DNA of 12,677 bases from Candidatus Beckwithbacteria bacterium (lineage in GTDB: Bacteria > Patescibacteriota > Microgenomatia > UBA1400 > CG1-02-47-37): assembly GCA_030699295.1 (NCBI GenBank), contig JAUYJQ010000023.1:1-12677 (forward strand), read 5' to 3'. The notes under the pieces were generated by a model that made no database searches, was not told the origin of the DNA, and saw only the letters and a list, made by a program, of their open reading frames with translations. Numbering within the stretch: the stretch's first letter is position 1; the number at the start of each line of letters is the position of its first letter. Of this stretch, positions 1 to 6,795 are shown piece after piece. A program made the translations under genes and the position numbers.

Positions 1-438
1 CCCGGCCACCAAGTGGCAGTCAAAACCGGCACTACCAATGACAAGCGGGATAACTGGACCATCGGCTACACCAGCGATCACTTAGCCGCTGTGTGGGTCG
101 GCAATAACGATAACTCCCCCATGAGCCAGGTGGCCTCGGGAATTACCGGCGCCTCGCCGATTTGGAATAAAATCATGCTAGTACTCCTAAAAGACCAGCC
201 GGAACATAAGTTCTCTAAGCCGGAAAACTTAATTGAGGTAAAAGTCTGCACTTTAACCGGCCAATTGGCCTGCTCGGGCTGTCCCAGTAAAACCGAGTTT
301 TTCCTCTCCGGGACTGAGCCTAAAGTTGCCTGCAAACCGGAATATATTAGACAGCTTCAGGAACAAAGACAGCAACAAGAAGAGTCCCGAGATCAAATTT
401 TAACCGGTACCTCAATCTCCCAACCAGCCCCACACTAG
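1..438 (+). CDS. Penicillin-binding protein, class A (PBP1A-like), C-terminal fragment
   Basis: This is the 3' end of a bifunctional peptidoglycan glycosyltransferase/transpeptidase; the start lies upstream of the window. The reading frame is open from base 1. The visible part opens with the third transpeptidase motif, KTGTT (visible residues 8-12), followed by the typical WTIGYT and AVWVGNNDN stretches and the SGITGASPIW segment that closes the transpeptidase domain. A tail follows with four cysteines (one in VCTLTG, then ACSGC, then a later VAC) and a Gln/Glu-rich, probably flexible C-terminus. The enzyme would cross-link peptidoglycan on the outer face of the membrane. Its last 27 bases overlap the end of the convergent beta-lactamase-like gene. 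The family is clear; the PBP1A-type assignment rests only on the C-terminal part. Confidence 0.9.
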   Translation, partial: PGHQVAVKTGTTNDKRDNWTIGYTSDHLAAVWVGNNDNSPMSQVASGITGASPIWNKIMLVLLKDQPEHKFSKPENLIEVKVCTLTGQLACSGCPSKTEFFLSGTEPKVACKPEYIRQLQEQRQQQEESRDQILTGTSISQPAPH

Positions 439-1350
439 TTTAGATATTTGCGGCAGAATGGCTTCGGCTTCACCGACGTTAACTTCTGTGGTTAAAACAC
501 AGATAATGTAAGGGTTGCTGGCTTCAACCAGGCCGCAGTCGTTGACGACGCCAACCTCACTGCCGAACTTGTGGATGACGCGGATGTTTTCCGGAACGCC
601 GGCCGGAAGCCGGTCCTCGTTGATGGTTTTTGTTAAGTTGTTAAACAGCCCTTCCCGGCTGGCTTGGCTTAATAACTTACCTTGGGCTAGTTGTAAAAAC
701 AAGTTCCCGGCGTCGGCAACGGTAATTTCGTTGGCTTTCAAGTTAGTTTTAGTTAATCCGAGCTTATCGATCGCTTGTTGGACCTTAGTATAGCCGCCCA
801 ATTTTTTGATCAGCACCTCGGCTCCCATATTGTCACTTTGATTAGCCACTAATTTGGCAATTTCCTGATAAGTGTATTTGGTCCCCGCTGCTTGGTACTG
901 CATACTGCCGGTACCGTATTCCCAACGGTCGGCTTCTGCTAAGATGTAAATCTCACCCGGGTCAAGTTGGCCGCTGTCTACCGCTTGATAATAGACGACT
1001 AAAACCGGCAGTTTAATCACGCTGGCAGCTGTCATTACCTGGTGTTCATTAATCATGATTTCTTCTTGGCCTGTAAGCGATTTAACCAGAATGCTGTAAT
1101 CCCCTGTTTGTTCAGTCAGTAAGGCCTCGATTTGCGGCCGGGGCCGCGGGGAAGTTGCTTTCCAGCCTGATTTGCGGATGGTAATCACGTCGCCTCCGCT
1201 CCACTGAGGTAATTTGACCCGCCAATCAGGAGCCTTCCACCTTGACGGTAAATACATCACCAGCCCCAAGACTAATAACAGCAAAAATACTACCACTGTC
1301 TGCTTGCGGCTGCCCGCCTCACCGAGGCTTTTTCTTACTTTATCAGCCAT
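412..1350 (-). CDS. Membrane-anchored class A beta-lactamase-like serine hydrolase
   Basis: The protein has 312 residues. A basic N-terminus is followed by one hydrophobic segment (about 17-35), so it is probably anchored with its catalytic domain outside. The class A serine-hydrolase motifs are visible: SxxK (S110-K113), SDN (172-174) and a KTG-like box reading KFG (261-263). The omega loop with the deacylating Glu (the ExxLN motif of class A beta-lactamases) appears to be missing. Only 33 residues separate the SDN Asn from the conserved segment after the loop, against about 47 in TEM. It may therefore be a penicillin-binding or peptidase-like enzyme, not an antibiotic hydrolase. It is the last gene of the operon, overlaps the kinase gene by 16 bases, and has a GGAGATGA-like ribosome site. 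It runs convergent to the PBP gene. Confidence 0.85.
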   Translation of the reverse strand: MADKVRKSLGEAGSRKQTVVVFLLLLVLGLVMYLPSRWKAPDWRVKLPQWSGGDVITIRKSGWKATSPRPRPQIEALLTEQTGDYSILVKSLTGQEEIMINEHQVMTAASVIKLPVLVVYYQAVDSGQLDPGEIYILAEADRWEYGTGSMQYQAAGTKYTYQEIAKLVANQSDNMGAEVLIKKLGGYTKVQQAIDKLGLTKTNLKANEITVADAGNLFLQLAQGKLLSQASREGLFNNLTKTINEDRLPAGVPENIRVIHKFGSEVGVVNDCGLVEASNPYIICVLTTEVNVGEAEAILPQISKLVWGWLGD

Positions 1351-2270
1351 TGCTTCATCTCCGGCCCAAACAACAAACCAGCCTTAGGGCCAAAAGCGGT
1401 GGCCACACTGGCACCGTTGGCCAGACCCATTTTTAAAGCCTCCTGAGGTTTTAAGCCCTGTATCAAGCCGGCAACAAAGGCGCTGGCAAAAGCGTCGCCG
1501 GCGCCGGTTTCCTCAACTGTTTTAACCTTCAATGCCGGCAAACTAACTGGTTTTCGCTTATAAATCACGGTTGCCCCCTGCCGGCCCTCGGTGACCACCA
1601 CCACCGGGACGCCCAACTTGGCGGAATCTTTAAAAATGTCTGCCCGGCTTTTATACAAATGGTTAGTCAGTTTGGCTGCCTCCTGGCGATTGACCACCAG
1701 CACGGCGACGTGTTTCAAAAACGGCTTTAACTTATTTAAGTTGGCAATTTCCTGGCTGCCGGGATTAAAAGCAATCTGGATTTTCTTTGACTGGGCGTGG
1801 CGGACAATTTTAGTCAGCAGTTGCAAGTCACCGCCAAGAGAAGAGACATAAAACCAGCGCGGCCTGAGCTTAACCCAGGCTACTTTACGCCAACTAAGCT
1901 GGTTGCTGGCTCCCCGGTATACCAGGGCCGTCCGGCCGCCGCCCTGACTGACTAATATAGTCGAGTAGCTTGTCGGCGCTTCCGCCTGCTGGGTGTAAAG
2001 CAAACTGACGCCTTCTTTTTCCAGCTCTTGCCTGACAAATAAACCCCAATGGTCTTGCCCCACACAACAAACTGCCGCCGTTTGTAGCCCCAAGCGCTCA
2101 AAACCAACCGCGGTATTGGTCGCCCCGCCGCCGGTAGTAATTACCAGCTCGGTGACTTTAATTTTACCGCCGTAAACCTCACATAAAGAGGGGCCGACAA
2201 CTTTAAACTCGGGTGATTGTAAATAAACGTCCACAAACGCCGAGCCAAAGCAAACCACGTCAAAGCGCAT
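1335..2270 (-). CDS. PfkB-family carbohydrate/nucleoside kinase (ribokinase-like)
   Basis: The protein has 311 residues, the usual length for the ribokinase/PfkB superfamily. It phosphorylates a sugar or nucleoside with ATP in the cytoplasm. Visible signatures are the N-terminal glycine-rich motif with GGGATNTA and FERLG (47-61), an NxxE element (N194-E197) linked to Mg/phosphate handling, and the ETGAGDAF anion-hole motif (254-261) with D259 as likely catalytic base. The substrate cannot be read from the sequence; ribose, a nucleoside or a sugar phosphate are all possible. The start overlaps the end of the rpe-like gene by 11 bases, and GAGGG lies just upstream. Its place between Rpe and the other sugar-phosphate enzymes favours pentose or nucleoside metabolism, but this is inference. 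Confidence 0.9.
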   Translation of the reverse strand: MRFDVVCFGSAFVDVYLQSPEFKVVGPSLCEVYGGKIKVTELVITTGGGATNTAVGFERLGLQTAAVCCVGQDHWGLFVRQELEKEGVSLLYTQQAEAPTSYSTILVSQGGGRTALVYRGASNQLSWRKVAWVKLRPRWFYVSSLGGDLQLLTKIVRHAQSKKIQIAFNPGSQEIANLNKLKPFLKHVAVLVVNRQEAAKLTNHLYKSRADIFKDSAKLGVPVVVVTEGRQGATVIYKRKPVSLPALKVKTVEETGAGDAFASAFVAGLIQGLKPQEALKMGLANGASVATAFGPKAGLLFGPEMKQWLIK

Positions 2271-2907
2271 ATTCCCTCATTTTAGCTTGTAAGTTTTCCC
2301 AGACAGTAACCACGTCAGCTGCCTGACTCAGGCAGCTGCCGATGGCTAAAACGTCCGCCCCGGCTTTGAGGCATTTACCCAGAGTGGCTTCGTTAATACC
2401 GCCGTCAACGCAAATTTCTTTGCTAAAGCCTTTTTCCCTTAAAGCCTTAACTTTGGCCAAAGCCGACTGAGCCAACGGCTGGCCTTCCTTTCCGGCTCTA
2501 ACCGTCATAATTAACAGCTGGTCGGCAGCTTTGGCCGTATCCCAGTCAAAATCGCTGAGGGGTGTGTCCAGATCAGCCGCCAAGCCCCACTTTAGCCCCA
2601 GCCGCAGCGCCTCTTTTTTAAACTCGACCTGGCTGCTCATCGACTCAATTTGGCCAATGACTAAATCGACGGCCTCTTCCTGGCATTTTTCCAACCATTC
2701 TACCGGTTCGGCCACCATCAAATGAACGTCGCGTATCAAAGTAGTCGGTTGTTCTACCATGGGTTCGACAGCCAAGGTCGGCTGCGCCCCAAAATTGGTA
2801 TCGGCCACGTCCAGCTGGACCCTGTCAGCCAAGCCTTCATAACGCTCCAACCGCTCCTCCAAAGATACGTGATCAAAGGCAAAAATAGTCGGGACAATTA
2901 TCGGCAT
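2260..2907 (-). CDS. rpe: Ribulose-phosphate 3-epimerase family protein (divergent)
   Basis: The protein has 215 residues, the family's length, and a TIM-barrel pattern of the Rpe family (ribulose 5-phosphate to xylulose 5-phosphate). Recognisable elements are VHLMVAEP (61-68, metal-ligand His62), the MTV segment at 134-136, and ICVDGGIN (165-172, metal-ligand Asp168) with a phosphate-binding GADVLAIGS. Several positions deviate. The usual H-x-D metal pair in the DVMDG motif reads QLD (Q31, D33). The conserved PSIL start reads PTIF. The MTVxPGxxGQ loop reads MTVRAGKEGQ. The activity may therefore be altered or act on another sugar phosphate. The gap stop lies 4 bases before this start, so the two are probably co-transcribed. 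Family membership is secure, exact activity less so. Confidence 0.85.
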   Translation of the reverse strand: MPIIVPTIFAFDHVSLEERLERYEGLADRVQLDVADTNFGAQPTLAVEPMVEQPTTLIRDVHLMVAEPVEWLEKCQEEAVDLVIGQIESMSSQVEFKKEALRLGLKWGLAADLDTPLSDFDWDTAKAADQLLIMTVRAGKEGQPLAQSALAKVKALREKGFSKEICVDGGINEATLGKCLKAGADVLAIGSCLSQAADVVTVWENLQAKMREYAL

Positions 2908-2911
2908 AAGT

Positions 2912-3916
2912 TTACCCGGCGCATGCCCGGGCCAACTCCATCAGTCTCACTACATAGCCCCACTCGTTGTCATACCAAGCCATCACTTTAACCAGATCGC
3001 GATCGACCACCCGGGTCAATTGCAAATCAACCAGGGCCGAAGCTTCGTTGCCAATCACGTCTGATGAAACTATTGGCTTATCGGTGACTGCCAAAGTGCC
3101 TTTGAGATAAGTTTTCGAGGCATTAGTTAGGGCCAGGTTGACTGCATCGACAGTAGTTGGTTGTTTGACTAAAAAAGTAAAATCAGTCAGCGATCCGGTG
3201 GCTACTGGTACCCGAATCGCCAAGCCGTCAAAAACTCCGCTTAGTTCCGGCACGACTGCGGCAGTGGCCTCGGCCGCCCCGGTGCTCGTAGGAATAATAT
3301 TGACCGCCGCTCCCCTAGCCCGGCGCAGGTCTTTATGGGAATTATCCAACAAGCGCTGGTCTGAAGTGTAAGCATGGATAGTAGTCATTACCGCCTTAAC
3401 TACTCCGAACTCTTTGACCATGACTTTGGCAACCGGAGCCACACAGTTAGTGGTGCAAGAGGCATTAGAAATGATTGATTCATTGCCGATTTTGTCGGCG
3501 TTTAAACCAATCATGTAGATACCCTCGGTCGTACCCTTAGGCGGAGCAGACAGTAAAACTTTTTTCGCCCCGGCCTCAAGATGACCTTTAGCTTCTTCTG
3601 GTTTTCTAAACACACCGGTGCATTCGAGCACCAAGTCCACTCCCAATTTCTGCCACGGCAAGTTTTTCGGCTCCCGCTCAGCCAGAATCGGAAGGGTGAC
3701 TCCGTCAACGACTAAATTACTGCCGGTAACAGACACCTGGCCCGGATACTGGCGGTAAATCGAGTCGTATTCAAACAGGTGGGCCCAACCGGCGGGCTCC
3801 ATGTTGCCCGAGGTGTTAATCGCCACTATCTCTAAATCTTTTAAGTGCTTGGATAAAGCCACCCGCAAAGCCAAACGGCCGATGCGGCCGAAACCATTAA
3901 TCGCCACGCGAATCAT
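2912..3916 (-). CDS. gap: Type I glyceraldehyde-3-phosphate dehydrogenase
   Basis: The 334-residue, full-length enzyme oxidises glyceraldehyde 3-phosphate to 1,3-bisphosphoglycerate in lower glycolysis (or runs in reverse). It begins with the Rossmann motif INGFGRIGR (6-14). It carries the catalytic SNASCTTNC box with nucleophile C154, the partner His181 in TTIHAYTSDQ, the LLDNSHKDLRRARGAA phosphate-binding region, and WYDNEWGY near the end. At the end of the second beta strand the residue is Thr35 (AINTSGN), not the Asp that normally selects NAD, so NADP use is possible. The start codon overlaps the rpiB stop as ATGA, with AAGGAA just upstream, so translation is probably coupled. Confidence 0.97.
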   Translation of the reverse strand: MIRVAINGFGRIGRLALRVALSKHLKDLEIVAINTSGNMEPAGWAHLFEYDSIYRQYPGQVSVTGSNLVVDGVTLPILAEREPKNLPWQKLGVDLVLECTGVFRKPEEAKGHLEAGAKKVLLSAPPKGTTEGIYMIGLNADKIGNESIISNASCTTNCVAPVAKVMVKEFGVVKAVMTTIHAYTSDQRLLDNSHKDLRRARGAAVNIIPTSTGAAEATAAVVPELSGVFDGLAIRVPVATGSLTDFTFLVKQPTTVDAVNLALTNASKTYLKGTLAVTDKPIVSSDVIGNEASALVDLQLTRVVDRDLVKVMAWYDNEWGYVVRLMELARACAG

Positions 3917-4362
3917 ACAAAATTCCTTTCTTCTATTTGCTTAAGCTTATTTAAGCGCCTTTGATGCTTATCATCAACTAAGGTTTGCGTTTTTAGCCAA
4001 GCAGTGACAATAATCTTTGCCCCCACCTCGTCAACAAAATCTGCCGGCAGCATCAGGATGTTGGCATCGTCGTGCTCTCTGGCATGTCTTGCTGCCGCTT
4101 CATTCCAGGCTTCGACCGCCCGCACACCCTTAAACTTGTTGGCAACCATGGCCATACCGCCGGAGCCGCAAACAACAATACCCATCCCCTCGCCGGCGCT
4201 GACTTTTTCGGCCACTTTGGCACCGAAATCAACAAAGTCATCGTTTGGATCCAGATGGTTATTACCCAAATCAACCACCTCTTCTTTTTGCTCTTCAAGC
4301 CATGTTTTAACCGCTTCTTTTAACTTAAATCCCCTATGGTCAGCGCCCAGAAAAATCTTCAT
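3913..4362 (-). CDS. rpiB: RpiB/LacA/LacB-family sugar-phosphate isomerase (ribose-5-phosphate isomerase B)
   Basis: The 149-residue protein has the usual length for RpiB, which interconverts ribose 5-phosphate and ribulose 5-phosphate. It starts with the family hallmark GADHRG (Asp8, His9). It has the active-site Cys65 in VVCGSGGMAMVANK, the conserved ANK/RA phosphate-binding stretch, and the EHDDANIL segment with His97. RpiB is the metal-free isomerase type that also accepts allose phosphates in some bacteria, so some substrate ambiguity remains. Both ends overlap neighbours by four bases (ATGA), placing it firmly between the LOG-family and gap genes in one operon. Confidence 0.93.
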   Translation of the reverse strand: MKIFLGADHRGFKLKEAVKTWLEEQKEEVVDLGNNHLDPNDDFVDFGAKVAEKVSAGEGMGIVVCGSGGMAMVANKFKGVRAVEAWNEAAARHAREHDDANILMLPADFVDEVGAKIIVTAWLKTQTLVDDKHQRRLNKLKQIEERNFV

Positions 4363-4982
4363 GTCATGAAAGCTTTATCTTTGCAAATCCGGCAATGGCT
4401 GTGGTCAAACTCGCTCATCTCTTTTTCAAACTCAATCAAGGCCGGGATAATTTGGTTTTCTTCATCGACGATCTTAAATACCTTGAGTTCCACCGGCCGC
4501 AACTTCATGCTGGACTTAAGGGTGGCAATAATTTTATGCCACTGACGGCCGTAAAGGATAAATGGTTTGTGGTGGGGATAATAAAGTTTAGCCAAAACCC
4601 AGGCAGTGCCCCATTCAGAAAGCGTCCCCGAGCCGCCCTTAAAGATGATAAAACAGTCGGCGTGCTCTAGCAGCTTAAACATCCTGTCAATGTAGTTTGA
4701 AGTTCTAATTTCTTTATCTACCCGGTTAGCCAAGTAGCGGCCCTCAAACCCGGGTGCATCCTGAGGAGAAAAAGTAATCGCCAGGGTTTCACCGCTAACT
4801 GATTCCGCTCCTTGGGTAGCAGCATCCATAATCCCCGGGCCGCCGCCGTTTACAATCGTGTAGTCACTTTTTGCCAGCAACTGGGCGATAGAAAAGGCTT
4901 CCTGATAATCCCGGCTGGTTTTTTTAAAATCGGCGAAGCCGAAAAAAGCAATGTTTTTAATCTGGCGTCGGATCATTGCCAT
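4359..4982 (-). CDS. LOG-family protein (possible nucleotide 5'-monophosphate phosphoribohydrolase)
   Basis: The protein has 207 residues with a Rossmann-like LOG/lysine-decarboxylase-like fold. LOG enzymes remove the base from nucleoside 5'-monophosphates and release ribose 5-phosphate; plant and bacterial members act on cytokinin nucleotides. Visible motifs are GGGPGIM (46-52), SNYIDRMF with Arg100, and the catalytic-type loop KGGSGTLSE (115-123), where the usual first Pro is Lys and the Glu (E123) is kept. A short tail carries HSHCRICKD (195-202) with a CxxC that is not part of the standard fold; a metal site is possible but unproven. It is the first gene of the operon, and a -10-like box lies 9 bases before the ATG. 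A second in-frame ATG lies two codons on (4976). True substrate unknown. Confidence 0.85.
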   Translation of the reverse strand: MAMIRRQIKNIAFFGFADFKKTSRDYQEAFSIAQLLAKSDYTIVNGGGPGIMDAATQGAESVSGETLAITFSPQDAPGFEGRYLANRVDKEIRTSNYIDRMFKLLEHADCFIIFKGGSGTLSEWGTAWVLAKLYYPHHKPFILYGRQWHKIIATLKSSMKLRPVELKVFKIVDEENQIIPALIEFEKEMSEFDHSHCRICKDKAFMT

Positions 4983-4996
4983 AGTGAATTCACTAT
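4981..4996. repeat. Perfect 16-base palindrome at the operon start
   Basis: The sequence ATAGTGAATTCACTAT is its own reverse complement, with an EcoRI-type core. On the minus strand one arm covers five bases of the TATAGT -10-like box and the other ends in the first two bases of the LOG-family start codon. This position fits an operator that would block transcription or leaderless initiation, but coincidence cannot be excluded. No regulator gene is recognised nearby. Confidence 0.6.
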
Positions 4997-5021
4997 AGCA
5001 CGATTAAAAACTGCCTTCCAA
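4992..5021 (-). promoter_or_regulatory. Predicted promoter of the sugar-phosphate operon
   Basis: On the minus strand TTGGAA (5021-5016) and TATAGT (4997-4992) are 18 bases apart. The -10 box ends 9 bases before the ATG at 4982, so the transcript would begin at or within a few bases of the start codon. The -35 part lies inside the end of the upstream membrane-protein gene. The -10 is convincing; the -35 is only moderate. Confidence 0.5.
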
Positions 5022-5546
5022 AATGTGTTTCTCAGGTGACGGGTCGCCGTCTTCTGACTCCAGGGTAATCACTACGCCGCGAAAACCGCTTTTATCTTCT
5101 TCGACCTTATAGTAAAGCTCTCCCTTGCCGGCGACGGCAGCCATTCTGCCTGTCGAGAAAAATCCGGCTTCACCCACTAACCAACCCTCATAGAAAAAGC
5201 CCTTTTCCAGCGCCGCCAAATTAGTGACTTCAGCTTTATGATAAAAGGTGCTGCCGTCATATTGCCGCCAAGCAGTCCCGACTGCCTGACCACCGGTAAC
5301 GTCTTTTAATAAGGTCATTTCTGCACCCTCTTTGGCAAAAGCGTCTTCGATTACCTGTTTTTCCGTCTCAGCCATTGGCGGCACCAGTTCGGTCGTCATC
5401 TGCTGCGTCGGTTCCAAAGTAATTTCCGGGCTAACCATCTCTTCTGCCGGCTGATTCCGATTGATTAACCAATAACCGCCACCAACTAAACTTAAAACCA
5501 CTACTATCCCTAAGACCAAGCGAAGCTGTTTACTAGATGAAAACAT
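5004..5546 (-). CDS. Membrane-anchored protein with RskA-like (anti-sigma-K) outer domain
   Basis: The protein has 180 residues. A short basic start and one hydrophobic segment (about 9-28) suggest an inner-membrane anchor with the rest outside. After a Pro/Glu/Thr-rich linker (about 32-60) comes a beta-rich domain. Its final segment, VVITLESEDGDPSPEKHILEGSF, resembles the closing motif of the anti-sigma-K factor RskA C-terminal domain (a TLEP-type strand followed by a G-x-P-x-P turn and a last strand). No cytoplasmic zinc anti-sigma domain and no sigma factor gene are present, so a regulatory role is unproven; it may simply use the same extracellular fold. A strong AGGAGGA site precedes the start. 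It ends 21 bases before the LOG-family gene, on the same strand. Confidence 0.75.
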   Translation of the reverse strand: MFSSSKQLRLVLGIVVVLSLVGGGYWLINRNQPAEEMVSPEITLEPTQQMTTELVPPMAETEKQVIEDAFAKEGAEMTLLKDVTGGQAVGTAWRQYDGSTFYHKAEVTNLAALEKGFFYEGWLVGEAGFFSTGRMAAVAGKGELYYKVEEDKSGFRGVVITLESEDGDPSPEKHILEGSF

Positions 5547-5551
5547 AGAAA

Positions 5552-5558
5552 TCCTCCT
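5552..5558 (-). promoter_or_regulatory. Strong Shine-Dalgarno site of the RskA-like gene
   Basis: AGGAGGA on the minus strand lies 5 bases before the ATG at 5546. It fixes this start and contrasts with the genes nearby that seem to lack any leader. Confidence 0.8.
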
Positions 5559-5566
5559 GTCCTTAT

Positions 5567-5595
5567 AGTTTATCTTATAACCACTACTTTGACAA
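5567..5595 (-). promoter_or_regulatory. Predicted promoter of the RskA-like gene
   Basis: TTGTCA (5595-5590) and TAAACT (5572-5567) are 17 bases apart on the minus strand. Transcription would start near 5560, just upstream of the Shine-Dalgarno site. The -10 matches consensus at four of six bases, so the call is tentative. The -35 overlaps the region upstream of the divergent glycosyltransferase gene. Confidence 0.4.
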
Positions 5596-5599
5596 GCAG

Positions 5600-5605
5600 T
5601 ATAAT
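5600..5605 (+). promoter_or_regulatory. Consensus -10 box of the glycosyltransferase gene (near-leaderless)
   Basis: A perfect TATAAT ends 8 bases before the ATG at 5614. RNA polymerase would start at about 5612-5614, leaving almost no leader, and no Shine-Dalgarno site is present. No good -35 is seen at the normal distance; a TTGACA lies only 5 bases upstream, too close to act as its partner. Confidence 0.55.
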
Positions 5606-5613
5606 AAGGCTAA

Positions 5614-6795
5614 ATGAAAATTTTAATCGTCTCGGCCGCTTATCCTCCTTATACCAGCGGCGTGGCCACCGCCACGGCCAATCTGGCCACCTTCTTATCT
5701 AAATCCCACCAGATTACTCTGGTCGCCGGCGGTAATTATCAGCAACCGCACCGGAAATTCATCAATCATAATTTTTCTGCCTACTTATTCCCCGGTGTCC
5801 AGATTAAACGGCAAAAAGCTTTTCTGACCATTCCCTACCCTTATCCTAAAAAAATTTTGTCGATCATTACCGCCTTCCAACCGGAAGTGATTCATCTGCA
5901 GGATTTCAGCCCGATTAGTTTTTCTGTCTTAAGCCTGGCGCGCAAACTGAAAATTCCGGTGGTGATGACTCATCATTTTACCGCCGAGTATATCGTTAAA
6001 ACCCTGGTGGCCGACCCAAAGTTATCTAATACTCTAAGCAACAGCCAATTGACTCAGCAAATAATTTACCGCCTGGTTAATTTGTTTTATAACCGCTGCC
6101 AATTACTGGTCGTGCCTAACCCCAACCTGATTCCTCTTTTTAAAAAAGCCGGGTTAAAAACGCCGATTGTGGCCATCCCCAACGGAATCTATGTAAAAAA
6201 CTTTCACAAGAAAACCAGGCCGGCTAACGTCCTCAAACTCCACTCAATTACCCAGCCCCAAATGATCTTGTTTGTGGGCCGCCTGGAGATAGATAAAAAT
6301 CTTGAGGTCTTAGTCGAAGCCTTCCGGCTGGTACATCAATATAATCCGACTACCAGTTTGGTTTTAGTCGGCGACGGCAATAAAAAAACTCAGTTATTAA
6401 ACCAGGCGAAAAAACTCCATCTGATAGACGCCGTTTACTTGTTAGGTAAAATTGATAATACCGATTCTGCTTTAAGCCATCTTTACAACGCCGCCAGCCT
6501 CTTTGCCAGCGCTTCAATTATTGAAAATCAGAGCGTGGCCTTTATTGAAGCCATGGCCGCCGGACTGCCGATTGTTTCGGCCAAAACTGCCATTACCGTC
6601 AATTCTAGCTTTAATGGTTTGGAGTTTGAACCGGGTAATACCGGCGCTTTAGCTGTTTGCCTGCAAAAAATCTTAATCGACCAGAAGCTCAAAAAGACTA
6701 TTAGTAAATACAATCGCCACGCCGGCCGGCAATATGATATTGCTATTACCAGCCGGCAATATATTAAGGCGTATCAATCGTTAATTACGATTTAA
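5614..6795 (+). CDS. Glycosyltransferase family 4 (GT-B fold)
   Basis: The protein has 393 residues and both Rossmann-like halves of a GT-B enzyme. The N-terminal acceptor half begins MKILIVSAAYPPYTSGV, typical of GT4 proteins. The C-terminal sugar-nucleotide half has IPNG (188-191), ILFVGRLEIDKN (ending near 229), and the E-x7-E retaining-transferase motif (E304 to E312, followed by AMAAGLP). It would transfer a sugar from a nucleotide donor to a lipid or glycan at the membrane's inner face; donor and acceptor cannot be told, and no glycan cluster surrounds it. No membrane segment is evident. Its stop codon interlocks with the stop of the convergent 65-residue gene through TTAA. Confidence 0.93.
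   Translation: MKILIVSAAYPPYTSGVATATANLATFLSKSHQITLVAGGNYQQPHRKFINHNFSAYLFPGVQIKRQKAFLTIPYPYPKKILSIITAFQPEVIHLQDFSPISFSVLSLARKLKIPVVMTHHFTAEYIVKTLVADPKLSNTLSNSQLTQQIIYRLVNLFYNRCQLLVVPNPNLIPLFKKAGLKTPIVAIPNGIYVKNFHKKTRPANVLKLHSITQPQMILFVGRLEIDKNLEVLVEAFRLVHQYNPTTSLVLVGDGNKKTQLLNQAKKLHLIDAVYLLGKIDNTDSALSHLYNAASLFASASIIENQSVAFIEAMAAGLPIVSAKTAITVNSSFNGLEFEPGNTGALAVCLQKILIDQKLKKTISKYNRHAGRQYDIAITSRQYIKAYQSLITI

Noticed and set aside
4004..4369. Open frame of 121 codons on the plus strand
   Set aside because: It is antisense to rpiB, which is complete and well conserved.
5589..5605. TTGACA followed by TATAAT as a complete promoter for the glycosyltransferase gene
   Set aside because: Only 5 bases separate the hexamers; 16-18 are needed. 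The TATAAT is kept as a -10 box alone.
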